Assembly (NCBI GenBank): GCA_002070105.1
Contig: MWCQ01000011.1
Coordinates: 1-64,000, forward strand
DNA: 64,000 nt
From: Firmicutes bacterium ADurb.Bin193
Lineage (GTDB): Bacteria > Bacillota > Clostridia > Monoglobales > Firm-18
Direction of reading: 5' to 3'
This document shows, in pieces, positions 51,241 to 60,584 of this stretch. Under the pieces are notes generated by a model. The model did no database searches, was not told where the DNA came from, and saw only the letters and a program-made list of their open reading frames with translations. Made by a program: the position numbers and the translations under genes. Positions within the stretch are counted from its first letter, which is position 1. Every line of letters starts with the position of its first letter.

Positions 51241-52314
51241 ATTATTGTTTTGATGTTACTGTTTTTCTTGACGCGCAAGCAGTTGTAGTGAATTAACTAA
51301 GATTATCACCCACCCTTCCTATCACATTACTTTTCAGATTAATCATCTTGTGACCTCGCTTTCCGATAAATTTAATTTTTTATTGAAAAAAATGGAGAAC
51401 CATATATTTGGTTCACCTATTTGTATACTGTTTATAGCATAATTAACCGCTCCCGATATTGTATCGGTAACTTTATTGTTTATTGTCTACAAATAGGCTT
51501 TAAATGCTTGATAATAATGCATTTGTAGGTGCTTTGGCTGTAGTTGTTGCTTAGAAAGTCAATATTAGTAATTGCGTGGAGTAATAATATAACTATGTTT
51601 TAACGATATTGGAACGAGCAAAATTTTATGGGCAGTCGGCTACGATAAGTGGGGGAGGTGGGAAGAAGTGCTATACCCTTATCTGTAAATAAATGTCACT
51701 CTATCATTGTAAACTACGCCCCCACCTATGATGTAGGCATAAAGTGTCTGTATAATCAATTATTATATGGACATATTTAGGTGTCAATTCAACTCGCCCA
51801 AGATAGCTACAATCCAGTTGTATCAAGGAATACAAGGATTGTAAAATATTTCCCCATGCGTTCCATTGTATAAATACTGTATATTTATTTAATTTGGTGT
51901 ATGCTTTGCATGGATATTATCTTATTTTTTCATCGCATATATAATACTTGTTCCATTAGGACATGGATTAATTTCTGTAATTGAAGTAGATGTATCAAAT
52001 ATGAACAAATTATGAACATCGTTATCGTATAACATTGTTTTACATGTTGATGTGTTTAATCCAATATCCAATACCCATAATTAATGCAAACAAAAAGAAG
52101 CCACATTAACCAGCAGCTTCCATTGCATGTTATATTCACTGATCTATCTTAGCAACAACGCTATTAATGGAGCGTAGCGGAATTAATACGTGTTGCTAAA
52201 TATCCTGCCGGAGGCGTGGGTGCGAAGCACACACAATTAAATTTTTTCAAATTAGACAAAAGTGTCGCAAAATCTATATATATAAATAATGCGACAGAAT
52301 TGTCTAAAACGATA
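51241..52314. other. 1.07 kb gene-free AT-rich region with several structured elements
   Basis: No gene with start, ribosome binding site and motif is found. The minus strand around 51930-52060 carries a short coding-like remnant (NLFIFDTSTSITEINPCPNG). A GC-rich patch at 51640-51725 (GTGGGGGAGGTGGG and GCCCCCACCT) can pair across 60 bases. Inverted repeats lie at 52148-52200 (TTAGCAACA/TGTTGCTAA) and 52252-52307. It separates the leftward structural genes from the helicase-polymerase group. Confidence 0.5.
52252..52307. repeat. Two-part inverted repeat after the helicase gene
   Basis: TTAGACA (52252-52258) and TGTCGCA (52263-52269) pair in order with TGCGACA (52290-52296) and TGTCTAA (52301-52307). 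It lies eight bases past the helicase stop on the minus strand and probably ends or stabilises that transcript. Confidence 0.6.
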
Positions 52315-53913
52315 TTATATTTTTGTTATTGTCCAACACCTTAGTTGTTTCCCATTTACCGTTACTCTGGTTGAATTATCTATGGTATAAGGGATATTAA
52401 ACATGACCAAAAGTTTATTAATAATTTTAGCGGAAGGCTCTCTTTTGGTATGTCTACCAGTCAGTTTATTAATCATGGAATCAAAGTCTTTAGTAATAAA
52501 CTCTTTTAGCTCTTGTTGTTCTTTGTCAAATAATATAACTTGATTGATATATAGCCTCTCTAAATAATCTTCTAGTGATTCTAGTATATCATTAACTACG
52601 ACATCCTCTATTAAATTTTCTGAGCAACAATCGTCTCCAAGTCCAATCCATGATAATTGTCTATGTACAAATGCAAATTGTTTATCCTCCTCGAAACATT
52701 TAATCATATATTCTGCAAACTTTATATCCTTGGTAAGTCTATAGTAACCAATTGGATTGATTTCAAATTGACCAGTGTATTTATTGCGGTAGAATATATT
52801 ATTAAAATCTTTTAAATCCTTGAGATCATTATCATAGTTTTTATAAAAAGCGTTTTTGTCAGTATCAAACTGAATTATTATATCCATTAGCTTATTATAC
52901 TTATGTAATAGGCTAGTAAAGCTCTTATTGCACCTAGTTGGTAGGTATAATGTAATATTTTGAGCATTATTAATATCAATTCGTTTACGACCTAACATCT
53001 GTATGAAAGTAGTATAATCCCACGTCATGATTACTATATTCGCAAGGTCATCATCTTTAAAATTCACACCATTATCAAGTACTTTTGTTGCCACCAAGAC
53101 TTTTTTCTTAAACTTGCTATCTGTTATAATTGAACTAAGTTCAGAACTATCTTTTGTACCAGATTGTATTAATGAGCAAATATCTTTACCCAATTCCTTG
53201 CAGATATAATTGCCATCATTCAAATTACTAACAAAAACCAACCACTTATCACGGGACTTATCATTTTTTATTAGATTAACGATTGTTTTAATTTCTTTGA
53301 AATATTTAGGTACTATGTAGCTATAGTCAATTCCTGTGGAATATTCATGTATATTATACAAGTTACCTCTATCGGCAAATGTAATTTGCAATATTGATTC
53401 TTTCAATTCTTGCATGGTCGCACTAATAAATATCCGAATTCCTTTGTATTCATTGTTGTAAATCAATTTATCGAATGCAAATCGTGTCTTGTTATTGAAG
53501 CTACCATCTGATAATATGTAGTGGCACTCATCTAGCACAATATACTTGAACGAGTTAAAACTCAGTGATTCATTATCATATATCTCTGCTAGAACATCAT
53601 GTTGAATCTTGTGATATGAGGTAACAATTACATTTCCAATCCTTGCGATCTTATCTAATTCCTCAATAGTATCAGGAACTTTCATATTATATTGCTCTAG
53701 CAAGTCGATTTTAAATTGTCTTTTTAGGTTGGTTCGGTTACAAACATACAGTAACAATTCATCTTTTATTAATGAATCTAGTAATACATTTTTGACGAAA
53801 TATGTTTTGCCCGTGGATGTTTGTGCTGTGAGTAATACTATATCTTCTGGCTTCCAATTCTTATAATCATCTCCAATTATATCAGTAATCCAATTTAAAT
53901 TTAACTTTTTCAT
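52315..53913 (-). CDS. Superfamily 2 DECH-box helicase
   Basis: The 532-residue protein starts at ATG 53913 behind AAAGGATGG. Motif I is VLLTAQTSTGKTYFVKN, motif Ia VCNRTNLKRQ, motif Ic TSYHKIQ, motif II IVLDECHYIL, motif III FISATMQE, and motifs V/VI are VATKVLDNGVNFKD and FIQMLGRKRID. Residues about 330-530 are a C-terminal domain I do not recognise (FNNIFYRNKYTGQFEINPIG, WIGLGDDCCSENL). It follows the polymerase-like gene and a small HTH gene in the same direction. It could unwind template or remove RNA for that polymerase; the pairing is inference. Confidence 0.85.
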   Translation of the reverse strand: MKKLNLNWITDIIGDDYKNWKPEDIVLLTAQTSTGKTYFVKNVLLDSLIKDELLLYVCNRTNLKRQFKIDLLEQYNMKVPDTIEELDKIARIGNVIVTSYHKIQHDVLAEIYDNESLSFNSFKYIVLDECHYILSDGSFNNKTRFAFDKLIYNNEYKGIRIFISATMQELKESILQITFADRGNLYNIHEYSTGIDYSYIVPKYFKEIKTIVNLIKNDKSRDKWLVFVSNLNDGNYICKELGKDICSLIQSGTKDSSELSSIITDSKFKKKVLVATKVLDNGVNFKDDDLANIVIMTWDYTTFIQMLGRKRIDINNAQNITLYLPTRCNKSFTSLLHKYNKLMDIIIQFDTDKNAFYKNYDNDLKDLKDFNNIFYRNKYTGQFEINPIGYYRLTKDIKFAEYMIKCFEEDKQFAFVHRQLSWIGLGDDCCSENLIEDVVVNDILESLEDYLERLYINQVILFDKEQQELKEFITKDFDSMINKLTGRHTKREPSAKIINKLLVMFNIPYTIDNSTRVTVNGKQLRCWTITKI

Positions 53914-53973
53914 TCTATCATACGACCATCCTTTGCAATTTATTTTTCATCCTTTGTTATCCTAAACATAAAA

Positions 53974-54044
53974 ATACCCAGCAACTTGAGAGAGGATGAG
54001 GCTCTCATACAAAGGGTAATTACTCCTTTGCTGTTGCTGAGTAT
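53974..54044 (-). ncRNA. Branched RNA structure upstream of the helicase gene
   Basis: ATACCCAGCAAC (53974-53985) pairs with GTTGCTGAGTAT (54033-54044). Inside lie two more hairpins, GAGAG/CTCTC (53988-54006) and CAAAGG/CCTTTG (54010-54030), making a three-way junction. Read on the minus strand the outer stem is followed by TTTTT, so it may be an attenuator or terminator 60 bases before the helicase start. Confidence 0.45.
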
Positions 54045-54148
54045 ATTAATTAAAAATATTTTTCAAAAAACTGTTGACTTTTATTTTTTGTTGTGTTACA
54101 CTTAAGTTGCCTCTTAGATGGGGAGGGGGAGTTGTGCAAATTTTATTA

Positions 54149-54337
54149 TCAATAGCTTTCCTTCCTTAAGAATTCGTCCAGTTTATTTAGATGGTCTGTA
54201 TAAAGATCTTTTTTGCCCTGTTTAAATACTGTTAAAATAGAATTGGGCAATTTGATATGCTTACATATAAAAGTTTGCGATACTCCTTTTTCATTCAGGA
54301 ATTTTATCAGCCTTCTTCTAACTAATTCTTGTACCAT
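54149..54337 (-). CDS. Small XRE-like HTH protein
   Basis: The 62-residue protein reads RRLIKFLNEKGVSQTFICKH, IKLPNSILTVFKQGKKDLYT, LNKLDEFLRKE. This is one compact Cro/C1-type helix-turn-helix. Preceded by GGAAGATGTG, it lies between the polymerase-like and helicase genes on the same strand, so it may regulate this group. Confidence 0.65.
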   Translation of the reverse strand: MVQELVRRRLIKFLNEKGVSQTFICKHIKLPNSILTVFKQGKKDLYTDHLNKLDEFLRKESY

Positions 54338-54561
54338 TCACATCTTCCTTTCTGTAAAATATTTTTGATAAATTTCAATTTATGGGGTTGACAAATATTT
54401 TTTTTTATGATATAATAATAATGGATATGCATGTTAATATACCATATAGGACAAATATCAAAACTTCTAGAAGCCTTTATTATCAAGGATTTCATCAATT
54501 ATTTATAATTTATCCGTGTAAAATATTGCATAAAAAGACAAGGGCAATTTCAGCCCTCATC

Positions 54562-57495
54562 TTATATGGTATTAACCTTTTTATATTTTTCGCCAAAGAT
54601 TATATAATCATAATCATTATCATTTGCTTTGATTAAATTCGTAGTAATTCCTTTAGATTTATTAAAACATTCCATGAATATGTTGCCATAAGCTTTATAT
54701 AACCAACCAAAAGTACGCATTTTTATACTCACAAAATCTTTATCAATAACCTTTGAATTTTTACTATATACTCTATATATAATTGCAGATAGTGTATTAT
54801 TATTGGGACTGATTTTCTGTAGTTCACATATTGTTCTATTATGAACATCGCTTATCTTATAGTAGCGTTCCTTATCACTTAACATATCGTCTTCATACAA
54901 AGATTTAATATCACTATCTGCCGAAGTACAAATATGTTTAATTTTTATTATCTGTTTTTTATTTCCTGTACTAAAATTTGGTGTCGGTACTATTTCGGAA
55001 ATATCAATGTTGTTAGTCCTATTTTTCACTGGCGGTATATCATCAATTATATTTTGCAGATAGTCCATTGATGTATTAAATGCTTCAAACTTATATCTTT
55101 TCCCTTTTGCACAATATTTAAAGAAGATAGGTCTAATGAAAACTTTTTTCTCATCCATTTGTATATTATTAATCTTAGCGGAAACTTTTTTAGCGTTATC
55201 TTTTTTAAGATTCTTCTTTAATCTCTGTAATTTCTCAATTCTTTTTGCCTGTTCTTCAGTTAGCACATCATTTTTTATAAACGCTTTATCTTTCTTAATT
55301 ATTAAATTGCCATCATACTCGAACTTATGCAATTCATCAATATATCTTTTTGTATTTATTTCTACATACTTTTTAGCTTTGTCAATTTCGAGCTGCGACA
55401 ATGAACTAAGAACACTGATTTTATTATAAATTTCATTTAATAAATCATCGTCCGCTTTTTTGTTTTGTTTAATGGAATCCCAGTAGTAGTCCCAATAATA
55501 ACTATTTAAAAGCTGTGACCAGTTCACTATATCCCCTATTAGATTTTTAGAAATTGCATTATCAACAGCAACCATATCTTGAGTTGAATAATATCTATCT
55601 TGTGGTTTACTTTCAATTCTACTTATTGGAGTAAGGAGTTTTTCGCACTTCTTACCAGCCGTAACTAAAATAGGGGATGAATTTATTATCATACTGTCTG
55701 AATCGAAATCCTGCCCTTGCAATCTATCGCATATCTCTGAATCAAAAGAATTTACGGTAACAATATTATCGGTTAAATTTAAATAATCACTAAACTCTTG
55801 TTTATAAATATTTTTTGCTACAAAAACATTACCAGCGCAAATATTTGGATTTCTAAAACACACTAGTTCAATGCTATCATCATATTTAGGGCAATAAATT
55901 TGATTACCCGAATGCAGTCTATTTGTTATCTTCCCAAAAGTTGCATATTGTAACATTTCAATGGGGTTTCCGATTAATACTGCGTAATCGCTATTGGTTA
56001 TTTTAATCTTACCTTTTCGTAAATCTTTTATGTAATTATCGATTGTCTTCTTTCTAAAATCTTTAAATAATTTTGTTCTTTGAACCTTATCGTTTACTGC
56101 TAATAAATTAAAGATGAATTCTCTAGAAGGACTTATATCAAAATTATTAATGTGATGCCTGAATACAGAAATATCATTTTTTAATAATTCAATATAATAT
56201 AATTCATCTTGAAGAAGTCCTTGGTAACTAGTTATCTTCCCACCCCTCTCAATTACTCCGATTTCATCTTTATCCAAAGGTAAGGAATTTAACATTTGAT
56301 ATGATAATCTATTACAATTTCCAAAGTGACTTGGTTTCTCATTTTTACATATCCCAAATTTGTATGATATGTTTTTTAACCAGAATTGGTAGCATTCTTT
56401 CATTTGTTCGGTTTCGTTATCATTATTACTAATTTTATATGAAAATTTAAATAATTTCAAACTACTTGGAGTGGTTATTAATTTTACTTTACTTGTTTTT
56501 ATATTTCTGTTAAACATATCTTTTAAATATTCTGGAGGTTTATTATCAAAGCAGTCATTAAACCATTTTTGAATATTTGTATTAAATGCACAGGATTTAA
56601 ACCATCTATTTCGTAATAGCATCATTCCTTTTTGTTTGCCATTTTCATCAACGGAAAATAGAGACGTATCTGCAAGAGATTGACCATCCCACAAGAGATT
56701 ATTTATTTTTGTCTCATCATCTTTAGCCTCTGGCTTTCCTTCTTTGTTTAGCCTTGTAATACTTGCCCTACATTTAAACTCGCCTTTTAAGTCATTAATT
56801 AAAAGTATCTCATTCGGATTAATTGTAACCAAGCCCTCAATACCTGATAGGGTTAAACTCTCATAAGCTTTTAAAGAAGCTATATCAACAATTTCATTAT
56901 CCTCTATAGGAATATTAGTATCAAAAGGTTTAAATTCCATATTCATTCTTGACCATTTGATCATTGTTTCATATGAATCTTTTTTAATAAACAAATGTGA
57001 TCCCTGTCTGGCCTTGGATGAACTTCTTTTATATAATACAAATTCAATAATTGTATCCTCATACAATTTTATTGCAAAGCCATTTTTATATAGATCGTTC
57101 CTTAGTTGTGGGGTTGTTTCCAATACTTTTCCTTTAATTTTGTCTTGAACAAATAACTTGCCTTTTTTTAATCTATATTTTTTACCATCTTTGTATTCAT
57201 GTCTCCCACTTAAAAATGATACATTAATTATTGAGTCTGTATATTGTAACTCAAGTCCTTTTTTATTTTTAATAATATAAAAAGACTTCGGGTCTATTTG
57301 ATTAAGTTTTATCAAATCTAAAGAATATGGTAATGAGCAGCTATATAATTTATATTTTGATAAAGCTTTGTTTTGCTGATCCTTGCTTTTATCTTTTATT
57401 TTATGGGCAGGATTATAGACCCGGTTCTCGTCCATGTAAGTTTTGATATCTTTTGCACGCAAATCGATTATGTAAGTATTAGTTTCTCTAAGTAT
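54562..57495 (-). CDS. Single-subunit RNA polymerase-like protein (two-barrel class, DxDxD motif)
   Basis: The 977-residue protein contains the signature of the multisubunit RNAP/QDE-1-type RdRp/YonO superfamily. CFRNPNICAGNVFVAKN at about residue 545 corresponds to the RxP segment of the catalytic barrel. DNIVTVNSFD leads to LQGQDFDSDSM, whose DFDSD (residues 596-600, bases 55696-55710) provides the three metal-binding aspartates with Gly changed to Ser. NLIGDIVNWSQLLNS follows, as in the post-catalytic helix of RdRps. Length exceeds YonO (about 500). For the start, AGGAGAGG (57502-57508) is followed after 6 bases by ATA at 57495; the TTG at 57462 has no ribosome binding site. Template type (DNA or RNA) cannot be told. 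Confidence 0.72.
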   Translation of the reverse strand: MLRETNTYIIDLRAKDIKTYMDENRVYNPAHKIKDKSKDQQNKALSKYKLYSCSLPYSLDLIKLNQIDPKSFYIIKNKKGLELQYTDSIINVSFLSGRHEYKDGKKYRLKKGKLFVQDKIKGKVLETTPQLRNDLYKNGFAIKLYEDTIIEFVLYKRSSSKARQGSHLFIKKDSYETMIKWSRMNMEFKPFDTNIPIEDNEIVDIASLKAYESLTLSGIEGLVTINPNEILLINDLKGEFKCRASITRLNKEGKPEAKDDETKINNLLWDGQSLADTSLFSVDENGKQKGMMLLRNRWFKSCAFNTNIQKWFNDCFDNKPPEYLKDMFNRNIKTSKVKLITTPSSLKLFKFSYKISNNDNETEQMKECYQFWLKNISYKFGICKNEKPSHFGNCNRLSYQMLNSLPLDKDEIGVIERGGKITSYQGLLQDELYYIELLKNDISVFRHHINNFDISPSREFIFNLLAVNDKVQRTKLFKDFRKKTIDNYIKDLRKGKIKITNSDYAVLIGNPIEMLQYATFGKITNRLHSGNQIYCPKYDDSIELVCFRNPNICAGNVFVAKNIYKQEFSDYLNLTDNIVTVNSFDSEICDRLQGQDFDSDSMIINSSPILVTAGKKCEKLLTPISRIESKPQDRYYSTQDMVAVDNAISKNLIGDIVNWSQLLNSYYWDYYWDSIKQNKKADDDLLNEIYNKISVLSSLSQLEIDKAKKYVEINTKRYIDELHKFEYDGNLIIKKDKAFIKNDVLTEEQAKRIEKLQRLKKNLKKDNAKKVSAKINNIQMDEKKVFIRPIFFKYCAKGKRYKFEAFNTSMDYLQNIIDDIPPVKNRTNNIDISEIVPTPNFSTGNKKQIIKIKHICTSADSDIKSLYEDDMLSDKERYYKISDVHNRTICELQKISPNNNTLSAIIYRVYSKNSKVIDKDFVSIKMRTFGWLYKAYGNIFMECFNKSKGITTNLIKANDNDYDYIIFGEKYKKVNTI

Positions 57496-57599
57496 AAGAA
57501 GCCTCTCCTTTTATTTATTATATATTAGACTTTGACTATCTTTGACATATGCATTATAGCAGATTAATAATAATGTTATCAAGTGTTTTTGAGCATAAT

Positions 57600-57800
57600 T
57601 TACAATTTATTAATAACTAATTCTTGGAGTTCTGGAATTAGTGTTGTGAGTTTTTTGTAATTCGCATATGTACGTTTATCCATGCCTAATTGCTCTGCAA
57701 TATCATCTTGGGTTAAACTTCGCACATTGTTCATAGTTTTTTCTGGTCTACCATTTTTAATTCCATAAATCCTCTCTAGTTCACAAATGATTCTGCCCAT
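57600..57800 (-). pseudogene. ParB-like HTH fragment
   Basis: The 66-codon frame reads ICELERIYGIKNGRPEKT, LTQDDIAEQLGMDKRTYANY, then LTTLIPELQELV. This is the HTH region found in ParB-type proteins of ICEs, where it follows an N-terminal nuclease-like domain and precedes a C-terminal domain. Both of those are missing, and ATG 57800 has no ribosome binding site. A remnant is more likely than an intact small regulator. Confidence 0.5.
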
Positions 57801-57883
57801 CTTTAAGCTACTACTGCTTACATCTCCACGCTGACGGACAGAAACAAGTGACCAATTATAGCCACCTGTTTCTATTATGATTA

Positions 57884-58357
57884 TTAATCAGCTTCATTCA
57901 AATCAATAATTATTTCGCTGTCATCAATTAATAAAACTGTTATAGTTCTCTCAATTTCATCAATATTGAAAAGAATATCGGCAACTTGCCATTTATCAAT
58001 TAAAAAATTAATATCCATACTTGTTTCACTATCAACTTTATAGTTACCAAATAGATATTTATCATCGGTAATGATAAATTGAAACCTTTCATCAACATAT
58101 GAAAAATTGTTAAAACCAATATAGTCAATTAAAACTAACTTTCCGATGTATTTACTCATAATAATTTCAAAAATACGAAAGGTGTAATCTCTAACTTCTT
58201 CAATATCGCCTCGATTAATCATAGTTGCTTTGATTGCTTCGATCTCATCAAAGGCAGGAACGATAACTTGCACTAATTTGTCATTGAGATAATAGCTTGT
58301 TATGCCACCCTGCCTAGTCATAGTATCCCATTTTTGATTTGTCATTGTTTTTGTCAT
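57884..58357 (-). CDS. Unrecognised 157-residue protein
   Basis: The acidic protein starts MTKTMTNQKWDTMTRQGGIT behind AGGAGTG. It has a long helical stretch (EIEAIKATMINRGDIEEVRD) and ends in beta strands (ERTITVLLIDDSEIIIDLNE). Four tryptophan- and aspartate-rich features do not match a family I know. It is the second gene of the leftward group that includes the polymerase-like and helicase genes. Confidence 0.55.
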   Translation of the reverse strand: MTKTMTNQKWDTMTRQGGITSYYLNDKLVQVIVPAFDEIEAIKATMINRGDIEEVRDYTFRIFEIIMSKYIGKLVLIDYIGFNNFSYVDERFQFIITDDKYLFGNYKVDSETSMDINFLIDKWQVADILFNIDEIERTITVLLIDDSEIIIDLNEAD

Positions 58358-58478
58358 AATTAAACACTCCTTTATAGTAATTAAATAATTTGACGCAGGA
58401 GCGGCACTCCGTTAAAATATGTATGTACCGCTCCTGCGGTATAGCTCATACTTTGCTCCCCAGCGGTATGGGCTTTTT

Positions 58479-58676
58479 TCATGCAATGGAAAATCTCCGT
58501 GTAACGCTCGTTTTAGTAAACTTGTACTCACCAGCTATCATTTCATCTGTTTTCCGTGCGGTTAACTCTGCTTTGATCTCATCTTGTAGCGTTGCAATTT
58601 CCGCTTCGATTTCATCCTTCATCCTCATTAGTTCTTTTATCTCTTTCGCCTTGGATTGAAGTTCAATGATTCCCAT
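58479..58676 (-). CDS. Small coiled-coil phage-type protein
   Basis: The 65-residue protein starts at ATG 58676 behind AAGGAGTG. It has a continuous coiled coil (LQSKAKEIKELMRMKDEIEA, then EIATLQDEIKAELTARKTDE) followed by GEYKFTKTSVTRRFSIA. It is a shortened form of small phage/ICE proteins with the same LQxKAKEIKEL coil, GEYKV strand and Arg-Phe ending, which usually lie next to replication or recombination genes. Function unknown. Confidence 0.6.
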   Translation of the reverse strand: MGIIELQSKAKEIKELMRMKDEIEAEIATLQDEIKAELTARKTDEMIAGEYKFTKTSVTRRFSIA

Positions 58677-58946
58677 ATAGATCACTCCTTACATTTATTT
58701 AGACAAGGTGCTGTACGTTCACGGTGCTATATCTCGCCAGTGGGCTACATTCAACCGTGTATTGCAGCTTTGCCGTTCCCTTACCTCTTGAGTATATTAT
58801 ACTATATCGTACCCTATATATCAAGACGTAATATTTCACAAATATGCACCCGATATATTGTGCAACATTTATATTGACCCCGATATATATTTAATGTTAT
58901 AATATTTTAAGTAATCCTCAAATAAAGGGAGAAAGTTGGTTTTGTC
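58677..58946. promoter_or_regulatory. Divergent control region with repeated CCCGATATAT sites
   Basis: CCCGATATAT occurs at 58849-58858 and 58879-58888, 30 bases apart, and ACCCTATATAT is a third near-copy at 58811. TTGACC (58874-58879), 18 bases, TATAAT (58898-58903) is a promoter for the RHH gene. The second repeat overlaps its -35 element, so the RHH protein may regulate itself and the divergent leftward group. Confidence 0.55.
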
Positions 58947-59132
58947 ATGCCATATAGCGAAGCACAAAAAAGAGCAACTGCTAAGTATATGAAAAATAAT
59001 TTGGACGAGTTAAAGATCAGAATGCCAAAAGGCAAAAAAGAAGAGATAAGAGCATTTGCAGAAGGCAAAGGAAAATCCTTAAACAGTTTTGTAAATGAGG
59101 CTATTGATGATAAAATTGAAAGAGATAAGTAA
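58947..59132 (+). CDS. Arc-type ribbon-helix-helix DNA-binding protein
   Basis: The 61-residue protein reads KRATAKYMKNNLDELKIRMP, KGKKEEIRAFAEGKGKSLNS, FVNEAIDDKIERDK. The strand (DELKIRMP) and two helices are a standard Arc/MetJ-type fold that binds DNA as a dimer of dimers. It starts at ATG 58947 with GGGAG 20 bases upstream. Repeats in its promoter region are candidate operators. Confidence 0.82.
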   Translation: MPYSEAQKRATAKYMKNNLDELKIRMPKGKKEEIRAFAEGKGKSLNSFVNEAIDDKIERDK

Positions 59133-59285
59133 ATCGCTTATATTAATTGCGCACCGCTTATATAAAAGGTGGTGCTTTTTCTATGTCAAATATTGTGGGT
59201 TGATAAATGTATTCCGCCTTCATATAATTGTGACATATAATCATAGCCCGCGTTTTTTAAAAAAGGATAGGAAAGAGGTGATATA

Positions 59286-59471
59286 ATGGCAAGATCAAAA
59301 AGTCCAGAAATTAAGTATATTTTCCACAACCCAAACACCGAAGAAGAAACAGAGATAATTGCAAGAAACTTTTTTGCAACAATAGCGGCAAGAAAACTCC
59401 ATAAATATATAACTGAAATGCAAGCAAAAGAAAACGAAGTAAAAGAAAACGAAGTAAAAGAAAATGATTAA
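59286..59471 (+). CDS. Small ICE-type protein with KEN repeats
   Basis: The 61-residue protein starts at ATG 59286 behind AGAGGTGAT. It has IKYIFHNPNTEEETEIIARN, a signature (HNPNT) of very common small proteins next to recombinases in Firmicutes islands. The C-terminal helix ends in tandem AKENEVKENEVKEND repeats. The function of the family is unknown. Confidence 0.65.
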   Translation: MARSKSPEIKYIFHNPNTEEETEIIARNFFATIAARKLHKYITEMQAKENEVKENEVKEND

Positions 59472-59491
59472 TACCCCACAAGGGGTATTTT
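59471..59491 (+). terminator. Rho-independent terminator
   Basis: ATACCCC and GGGGTAT pair around ACAA and are followed by TTTTT. The 340 bases after it hold no gene and lead to the recombinase promoter. Confidence 0.82.
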
Positions 59492-59833
59492 TTGTTGATT
59501 TCCTTGATAAATTTATCAGTAAAAATACTATTAATGTTAACATGGGTATAAACACATATAAGCCAAATCATTATATTGAAAATCAAATAAATTATCTGTA
59601 TTAAAATTATGATTTCATTGCCGCTCTTTGTTATTATTTTTGTTATATTATTTGACGCTTACGTTGTACGAGTTGAAATATGAGATTTCTACATGCAAGT
59701 GGTATTTGTATAAGATGTAACTTGTTTAAATAGTTAGTATCAAAAAGTAAACTTTATAAGACTGCTGATATTAGTCTAAATATTAGTATTATAATGTATG
59801 AAAATATATTTTTGATAATTCTCACTTTAAGTG

Positions 59834-59871
59834 TTTACATTTCGATACCTTTGCATTATAATAAGGGTATC
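59834..59871 (+). promoter_or_regulatory. Promoter and operator of the serine recombinase
   Basis: TTTACA (59834-59839), 17 bases, TATAAT (59857-59862). An inverted repeat GATACC (59844-59849) and GGTATC (59865-59870) overlaps the promoter and is a candidate binding site for the recombinase or another regulator. Confidence 0.6.
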
Positions 59872-59897
59872 AAAAATGGATTGGAGATTTAGAGACT

Positions 59898-60584
59898 ATG
59901 AGTATTTATGGTTACCATAGAACCAGTACAACAGACCAACATCTTGATCGAGGCATTGCAGCCATCAATGAATATTGTAAGAATAATAATCTGGAATTGA
60001 CTGAAATGTTTACAGATCAGCAGACAGGAAAAAATTTTGATAGACCTGATTATAAGGCTATGAAAAGGATAGCTAAAAATATAGATGATATTATCATTTT
60101 ATCTGAGTTGGATAGGTTAGGAAGAAATAAACATGACACCTTAAAAGAACTACAGCATTTTAATAATTTGGGTGTTAGAGTAATGATTCTTGAGATTCCT
60201 ACAACTCTTGTTGATTATTCTAAAATGGGTAATGACATGGCAAGTATGATCATGCAGACTATAAATAATATGCTTATAGAAATGTATGCAACATTCGCAC
60301 ATGCTGAAATGCAAAAACGCGAAAAACGCCAAAGAGAGGGAATTCAAGCCAAAAAAGACCGTGGCGAATGGGGAGATTACGGCAGACCTAAAGCCATTGA
60401 TTATAATGTATTTAAAGAAGCTTACTCTAAAGTTGTATTGGGAGAATTAAAGCCTTTTGAATGTATGAGGCAGTTGAATATGACCAAACCTACGTTTTAC
60501 AGGTATCGGGGGAGATATCAACAGGAGCAAAAAATACTGAATAAGCAATCAATACACCTCTTAAGCTGTGAAGCACAGGCTTAA
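59898..60584 (+). CDS. Serine recombinase, resolvase/invertase family
   Basis: The 228-residue protein begins MSIYGYHRTSTTDQ with Ser10 as the nucleophile. It continues DQQTGKNFDRPDYKAM, IILSELDRLGRNKHDT (the second active-site arginine region) and a long E-helix (MIMQTINNMLIEMYATFAHA, then EMQKREKRQREGI). A C-terminal helix-turn-helix (FECMRQLNMTKPTFYRYRG) completes the usual 180-230 residue resolvase/invertase. It may resolve element dimers or invert a segment; no obvious recombination repeats were found beside it. Confidence 0.92.
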   Translation: MSIYGYHRTSTTDQHLDRGIAAINEYCKNNNLELTEMFTDQQTGKNFDRPDYKAMKRIAKNIDDIIILSELDRLGRNKHDTLKELQHFNNLGVRVMILEIPTTLVDYSKMGNDMASMIMQTINNMLIEMYATFAHAEMQKREKRQREGIQAKKDRGEWGDYGRPKAIDYNVFKEAYSKVVLGELKPFECMRQLNMTKPTFYRYRGRYQQEQKILNKQSIHLLSCEAQA

